This document shows, piece by piece, positions 59,553 to 64,000 of a stretch of 64,000 bases of DNA. The translations under genes were made by a program, and so were the position numbers. The stretch is from Akkermansiaceae bacterium. GTDB taxonomy: Bacteria > Verrucomicrobiota > Verrucomicrobiia > Verrucomicrobiales > Akkermansiaceae. The notes below the pieces were generated by a model. That model was not told the DNA's origin. It was given only the letters and a program-made list of their open reading frames with translations, and did no database searches. The stretch covers positions 1 to 64,000 of the forward strand of contig JAHCBC010000002.1 of NCBI GenBank assembly GCA_019634595.1, in the 5' to 3' direction. Numbering within the stretch: the first letter of the stretch is position 1; each line of letters begins with the position of its first letter.

Positions 59553-61883
59553 ATGCCGTTCCCGCGTACCATCCTTGCGTTCTCCCTGCTCTGCGCCGCC
59601 AGCTCCCATGCGGCGGACGATGGCGGCTTCACGGAACGCGCCTCGGAATTTTTCGCAAACCGCTGCACGGATTGCCATGATGCGGACACAAAGGAAGGTG
59701 GGCTGGACCTGACGAAGATCGGCCCGGACATGGCCGGACACACGGACCTGTGGACGAGCATCTATGACCGGGTGAAGTCCGGCGAGATGCCGCCGAAGAA
59801 GCGGAAGAACCGCCCGGAACCGGAAGAGATCCAGGGGCTGCTCAAATGGATCGAGCCGCGGCTCGCCCAGGCGGACCAGCAACAGCGCGAGGTGTATCTC
59901 CGCCGCCTCAACCGGGCCGAATACCGGAACACGATCCGCGACCTGCTGGGCGTGGACCGGGATTTCTCCGGCACGCTGCCGGAGGACCAGAAAGCGGGCG
60001 GCTTCGACAACAACGGCAAGGCGCTCGCCATTTCCGCCGACCAGATGGAGGCCTACCTCACCGCCGCGTCCGTGGCACTGGACCAGGCACTGAAACCGGG
60101 AGAGAAGCCGGTGACCCACAAGGTGGTGGTGGATCCCGCACCGGAGCTGCTGGAACACATCACGAAATATCCCACCAACAGCTACGCCATCGTCGATGGG
60201 ATGGCCGCAACTTTCCGGACGGAACGCGGGACCTACTCCCAGGTCGCCACCCGGCAGAACGTGACGAAGAAGGCGGGCCACTACCGGTTCAAGTTCCAGG
60301 CAAAGGCGCTCAACACGACCAAGGATCTCGTCTTCGCCATCCGCAACTATGGCTCCGCCAGCGGCAGCGGGAATCCCGGCTACCTGGAAGTCGGTCCGCA
60401 GTTGAAGACCTTCGAGTTCGAGATGGATATGGGTGCCTACTCGCCCATCCAGTTCTTCGCCATGGGCCTGCCCTACCTGCCGGACAAGGCAAAGGGAGCG
60501 ACCAACCCCGGCATCGCCTTCGGCAAGGTGGAGATGACCGGCCCGCTCGTCCCCGCTTGGCCGCCGGAACCTTACACGCGGGTGCTGGGCAAGCTGGATG
60601 TCACCAAGGCGACCGCTCCGGATGCGCTGCCCGTGCTGGAGAAATTCATGGCCCGTGCCTTCCGCAGGCCGCTGCAACCGGGTGAGACGGACCGCTATCA
60701 CGCGCTGGTTTCCGCACGGATGGAATCCGGCGCGACGTTCATCGAAAGCCTGCGCGCCGGGATGCTGGCCGTCCTTTGTTCGCCGAATTTCCTCTACCTG
60801 CGTGAGGACGTGCGGCCCGGGGAGACCCGCGTGGCGGATACGGAACTCGCCTCCAGGCTGTCCTACTTCCTCTGGAGTTCCATGCCGGATGCGGAGCTGC
60901 TGGAGCTGGCCGCCACCAACAAGCTCCGCGACCCGAAGGTGCTGCACGCCCAGGTGGAGCGCCTGCTGGCGGACGAGCGGTCGGAGCAGTTCATCCGCAA
61001 CTTCACCGGCCAATGGCTGCACCTCCGGGAAATCAATGCCACCACCCCGGACGCGAAGGTTTATCCGGACTACGATGACCTCCTCCAATACTCGATGGTG
61101 GAGGAAAGCCGCACCTTCTTCCGGGAGATCCTCAACCGGGACCTGCCGATGGTGAACTTCATCGACTCCCAGTTCGCCATCCTCAACGGCCGCCTCGCGC
61201 AGCACTACGGCATCCCCGGCGTGGAGGGCATGGCCCTGCGCCCGGTGCGGCTGCCGAAGGACAGCGTGCGCGGCGGAGTGCTGACCCAAGCCAGCGTGCT
61301 GAAGGTCACCTCCAACGGCAGCTACACTTCTCCCGTCGTCCGCGGGGCATGGGTGCTGGAAAGCATCCTCGGCCGCCCGTCCCCGCCGCCGCCACCGAAC
61401 ATCAATGGCATCGAGCCGGACATCCGCGGCGCGACGACCATGCGCCAGTTGCTGGAAAAGCACCGGGAGGACTCGAGCTGCGCGTCCTGTCACCAGCACA
61501 TCGACCCGCCCGGATTCGCGCTGGAGGACTTCGACCCCACGGGCGCGTTCCGAACCCACTACGTGAACTACGAGGCGGGCGAAGGGGAAAAGGAAAAGGG
61601 CAAGCTGGTGAACGGCCTGGCGGTGGATGCCAGCGGCGTGCTCACGGACGGACGCACCTTTTCCGGCATCGCCGGATTCAAAAAGCTGCTGCTCGCGACA
61701 GGCAGGGATGATTTCAGGCGTTGTCTCACGCAGAAGCTCATGACCTACGGCCTCGGCCGGGAACTCGGATTCTCCGACCGGCCCGCCGTTGCCCGGATCA
61801 TGAATGAGTCCTCCGCGAAAGGTGACGGCCTGCGCACCCTCGTCCACCTCATCGTCTCCAGCGAAACCTTCTCCAACCGTTGA
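59553..61883 (+). CDS. Planctomycete-type cytochrome/DUF1592-family protein with heme-binding motifs
   Basis: A 776-residue exported protein. Signal peptide MPFPRTILAFSLLCAASSHA is followed by a planctomycete cytochrome c motif C38-x2-C41-H42 (CTDCHD), a DUF1587 segment (YLRRLNRAEYRNTIRDLLG), DUF1595/DUF1592 segments (LASRLSYFLWSSMPDAELL), and a second CxxCH in the DUF1588 segment (CASCHQHIDPPGFALEDFD), then a DUF1585-like end. ATG 59553 starts the signal peptide; upstream codons overlap xth. It lies directly before a DUF1552 gene, the usual partner. The function of the pair is not established. Confidence 0.92.
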   Translation: MPFPRTILAFSLLCAASSHAADDGGFTERASEFFANRCTDCHDADTKEGGLDLTKIGPDMAGHTDLWTSIYDRVKSGEMPPKKRKNRPEPEEIQGLLKWIEPRLAQADQQQREVYLRRLNRAEYRNTIRDLLGVDRDFSGTLPEDQKAGGFDNNGKALAISADQMEAYLTAASVALDQALKPGEKPVTHKVVVDPAPELLEHITKYPTNSYAIVDGMAATFRTERGTYSQVATRQNVTKKAGHYRFKFQAKALNTTKDLVFAIRNYGSASGSGNPGYLEVGPQLKTFEFEMDMGAYSPIQFFAMGLPYLPDKAKGATNPGIAFGKVEMTGPLVPAWPPEPYTRVLGKLDVTKATAPDALPVLEKFMARAFRRPLQPGETDRYHALVSARMESGATFIESLRAGMLAVLCSPNFLYLREDVRPGETRVADTELASRLSYFLWSSMPDAELLELAATNKLRDPKVLHAQVERLLADERSEQFIRNFTGQWLHLREINATTPDAKVYPDYDDLLQYSMVEESRTFFREILNRDLPMVNFIDSQFAILNGRLAQHYGIPGVEGMALRPVRLPKDSVRGGVLTQASVLKVTSNGSYTSPVVRGAWVLESILGRPSPPPPPNINGIEPDIRGATTMRQLLEKHREDSSCASCHQHIDPPGFALEDFDPTGAFRTHYVNYEAGEGEKEKGKLVNGLAVDASGVLTDGRTFSGIAGFKKLLLATGRDDFRRCLTQKLMTYGLGRELGFSDRPAVARIMNESSAKGDGLRTLVHLIVSSETFSNR

Positions 61884-61887
61884 TGCC

Positions 61888-63150
61888 ATGAAACAAGCAC
61901 GACTCTCCCGCCGCACCTTTCTCCGTGGCACCGGTATCTCGCTCGCGCTGCCGTTCCTGGAAGCGATGATGCCGCTCTCCGCCCGGGCCGCCGCGGCGCA
62001 GTCCGTTCCCCGCAGGTTCATCGCCATCAACATCCCGCTCGGCTTCCTGTCGGAGAACTTCTTCCCGGAGAAAGCGGGCGCTGGCTATGACCCCAGCCCC
62101 TACCTGAAGATCGGTGGCACGCTGCAGGACCAGTTCACCGTTTTTTCCGGCGTGAGCCACCCGGGCGTCGATGGCGGGCATGAAACCCAGAAGTCCTTCC
62201 TCACCGCCGCCCACCACCCTGCGGCGCGGAGTTTCAAGAACTCCGTCTCCGTCGATCAGGTGATCGCCAAGGCCATCGGTGCGGAAACCCGGTTTTCGTC
62301 GATCACCCTGGGCGAGCACAGCCTGGCCGTTTCAGAAAACGGCGTCGTCGTCCCGCGCATCGGCATGCCGGGGACCGCCTACCGCCGCCTGTTCATGTCC
62401 GGCACGCCGCAGGAGATCGCTTCCCGTGAGGCGGACCTGCGCGATGGCCGCAGCGTGATGGATCTGGTCATGGAGGAGGCCAAGACCATCGAGCGGCACG
62501 CCAGCCAGGCGGACCGGGAAAAACTCGACCAATACTTCACCGCTGTCCGGGAGACGGAGCAACGGCTCGAAAAAGCCGGTGCCTGGGAAAAGACACCGAA
62601 ACCACAGGTGGACGAGAAGCCGCCGGGCAAGTTCGAGGCCGAGGACGTGGTGGCCGCCTACCGCTCCTACTTCGACGTCATGCGCCTGGCCATCCAGACG
62701 GACTCCACCCGCGTGCTGACGCTGGGCGGCACCGCCATCGGCACCGTGCCGAAAATCGAGGGCGTGGCGCAGGGCTACCACACGCTTTCCCACCACGGAA
62801 AGAATGCGGACCGACTGAAGCAACTGGAGATCGTCGAGCGCGCGACGATGAAGGTGTTCTTCGATTTCCTCACCCAGCTCCGCAACTTCCGCGAAGGCGA
62901 CTCCAACCTGCTGGAGCGCACCCAGGTGCTGCTGGGCAGCAACCTGGGCAATGCCAGCGGCCACCAGACGAACAACCTCCCGCTGCTGCTGGCGGGCGGC
63001 GGCTACAAGCACGGCCAGCACCTAGGCTTCGACACGAAGAACAACTACCCGCTCTCGAATCTTTTCATCACCATGATGCAGCGCGCCGGCGTCCAGAAGG
63101 ACAGCTTCGGCGGCCACAGTGGAACGATGCGCGGCCTGGAGATGGCGTGA
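61888..63150 (+). CDS. DUF1552 protein with Tat signal
   Basis: A 420-residue protein with a twin-arginine signal (SRRTFLRGTGISLALPFLEA), so it is exported folded, probably with a cofactor or metal. Typical DUF1552 segments are FIAINIPLGFLSENFFPE, SGVSHPGVDGGHETQKSFLTA and NLGNASGHQTNNLPLLLAGG. Met at 61888 lies five bases after the DUF1592 stop. Together they form a two-gene unit common in Planctomycetota and Verrucomicrobiota. Confidence 0.93.
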   Translation: MKQARLSRRTFLRGTGISLALPFLEAMMPLSARAAAAQSVPRRFIAINIPLGFLSENFFPEKAGAGYDPSPYLKIGGTLQDQFTVFSGVSHPGVDGGHETQKSFLTAAHHPAARSFKNSVSVDQVIAKAIGAETRFSSITLGEHSLAVSENGVVVPRIGMPGTAYRRLFMSGTPQEIASREADLRDGRSVMDLVMEEAKTIERHASQADREKLDQYFTAVRETEQRLEKAGAWEKTPKPQVDEKPPGKFEAEDVVAAYRSYFDVMRLAIQTDSTRVLTLGGTAIGTVPKIEGVAQGYHTLSHHGKNADRLKQLEIVERATMKVFFDFLTQLRNFREGDSNLLERTQVLLGSNLGNASGHQTNNLPLLLAGGGYKHGQHLGFDTKNNYPLSNLFITMMQRAGVQKDSFGGHSGTMRGLEMA

Positions 63151-63157
63151 GGCCCCC

Positions 63158-63288
63158 AGTAAGGAGGGTGGACACTCTTGTCCACCGGCTGCAACCGGAC
63201 CACGCAGCCAAAGGCACATCGGTGCAGATCCACTCTTCAGGAGATCCGCCAATGCCGCCGACGGACAGGAGTGTCCGTCCTCCTTACT
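63158..63288. repeat. Nested inverted repeat (REP/BIME-like) after the DUF1552 gene
   Basis: Left arm 63158-63186 and right arm 63260-63288 are inverted copies, 24 of 29 positions alike. Each arm is also a palindrome in its own right (GTGGACA-CTCT-TGTCCAC and GACGGACA-GGAG-TGTCCGTC). The stop codon of rsmI, read from the other side, lies in the right arm. Confidence 0.85.
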
Positions 63289-63964
63289 CCTTGCAGTGAA
63301 CCAACAGCACGATCTCACCCTTCGGCGGATGGGCCTTGAAATGAGCGAGTACTTCCGCAGCGGTACCGCGGTGATACGTCTCGAATTTCTTCGTCAGTTC
63401 CCGCGCGACGCAGGTCCGCGCCTCCGGGTCGATCTCCGCCAGGATCTCCAGCGTGGAGACGATGCGGTGCGGCGACTCGAAAAAGATGCCCGTCTCCCCT
63501 GACTCCAGCGCGGCGGACAGGGCGGAACGGCGCTTGCCGGACTTCACCGAAAGGAACCCGCCAAAACGGAAGGCATGGCATGGAAACCCGGAGCCGATGA
63601 GCGCGGTGATGACCGCGGACGGACCGGGCAGCACCTCGATGGGCACTTCATTCTCCAGACACGCCTGCACCAAGCGGTAGCCCGGGTCCGAGATGCCGGG
63701 CATGCCCGCATCACTGATCACCGCGATGATCTCACCGGCCTTCGCCGCAGCGACCAACTCGGGAGCGCGGCGGGCCTCGTTGTGCTCATGCAGGGCGACG
63801 AGCGGCTTTCCTGAAATGCCATGGTGCGCGAGCAGCGGAGCGGAATGCCGGGTGTCCTCGCACGCGATGCGGTCGCAGGATTTCAGGATCTCCAGCGCGC
63901 GCAGCGTGATGTCGGCAAGATTGCCGATGGGCGTGGGGACAAGGATGACGCGGCCGGTTTCCAT
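63284..63964 (-). CDS. rsmI: 16S rRNA (cytidine(1402)-2'-O)-methyltransferase RsmI
   Basis: A 226-residue tetrapyrrole-methylase-fold enzyme that 2'-O-methylates C1402 in the decoding centre. The opening RVILVPTPIGNLADITLRALEI and the CEDTRHSAPLL, SDAGMPGISDPGYRLV and LPGPSAVITALIGSGFP segments are diagnostic. It lacks the C-terminal extension of longer members (about 280 residues) but many orthologs are this short. Its stop codon lies within a palindromic repeat. Confidence 0.95.
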   Translation of the reverse strand: METGRVILVPTPIGNLADITLRALEILKSCDRIACEDTRHSAPLLAHHGISGKPLVALHEHNEARRAPELVAAAKAGEIIAVISDAGMPGISDPGYRLVQACLENEVPIEVLPGPSAVITALIGSGFPCHAFRFGGFLSVKSGKRRSALSAALESGETGIFFESPHRIVSTLEILAEIDPEARTCVARELTKKFETYHRGTAAEVLAHFKAHPPKGEIVLLVHCKE

Positions 63965-63978
63965 ATTTTAGAAAAGCC

Positions 63979-63998
63979 GCAGATGAACGCAGATGAAC
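63979..63998. repeat. Tandem 10-base repeat at the window edge
   Basis: GCAGATGAAC occurs twice in tandem and a third unit may begin beyond the edge. Only the start can be seen. Confidence 0.5.
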
Positions 63999-64000
63999 GT

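Noticed and set aside
59475..62033. 852-codon minus-strand open frame
   Set aside because: It is antisense to the DUF1592 gene, which has a signal peptide, heme motifs and family segments.
63284..63964. RsmI as a truncated pseudogene because it is shorter than the E. coli protein
   Set aside because: The catalytic domain is complete and many orthologs lack the C-terminal extension.

Overview
This 64 kb window looks like a GC-rich chromosomal segment from the Verrucomicrobiota, most likely a Luteolibacter/Verrucomicrobiaceae-type bacterium. The lineage is inferred from family content: a heme-motif DUF1592-class protein paired with a Tat-exported DUF1552 protein, a DUF1080 secreted hydrolase, a short sigma factor next to a FecR/LamG protein and a VPEP-type PEP-CTERM protein, a XylR-type (LacI-like plus AraC) regulator, and intergenic palindromic repeats. 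No phage, transposase, CRISPR array or rRNA was seen. One tRNA gene (Pro, GGG) is present.

Layout. 0.5-4.8 kb: RND efflux pump permease followed by its fusion protein, with no outer-membrane factor. 4.8-8.1 kb: B12-binding radical SAM enzyme with a membrane protein, an S4 RNA-binding protein, a stand-alone DEDDy-type exonuclease and a 35-residue membrane microprotein. 8.1-13.8 kb: XylR-type regulator, membrane proteins, an entericidin-like lipoprotein, TerC and the GTPase EngB. 13.8-21.3 kb, minus strand: the most unusual locus, running VWA protein, 978-aa TPR protein, small repeat protein, ExbB, then three ExbD. It reads as a proton-driven envelope motor in which a VWA protein stands where TonB would be. 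21.6-24.7 kb: purEK, a DUF1802 gene bracketed by perfect 21-bp inverted repeats, a zinc-ribbon protein and rpsT. 24.7-30.6 kb: L,D-transpeptidase, cellulose-synthase-like glycosyltransferase, YugP-type protease, glutaredoxin and an ABC exporter.

30.7-40.3 kb: secreted/surface region with a DUF1080 protein, sigma factor plus FecR/LamG plus PEP-CTERM module, a sorbosone-dehydrogenase-like propeller and a 1313-aa subtilase. 40.3-44.3 kb: argJ, argC, tRNA-Pro, then a protein that joins a DnaG-type CHC2 zinc finger to two acetyltransferase-like domains. 44.5-47.4 kb: GbsR/MarR regulator with two membrane proteins, a DCC thiol protein and an epimerase. 47.6-53.8 kb: 3D-domain lipoprotein, Fur, RsgA, rhodanese lipoprotein, MscS channel and RibD. 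53.8-64 kb: small secreted protein, glutamate dehydrogenase, a glycosidase-glycosyltransferase fusion, QueA, Xth, the DUF1592/DUF1552 pair and RsmI.

Several start codons were moved downstream of the longest open frame because a signal peptide, a family N terminus or a four-base ATGA overlap fixes them. All family assignments are from reading the translated sequence; no database search was run.
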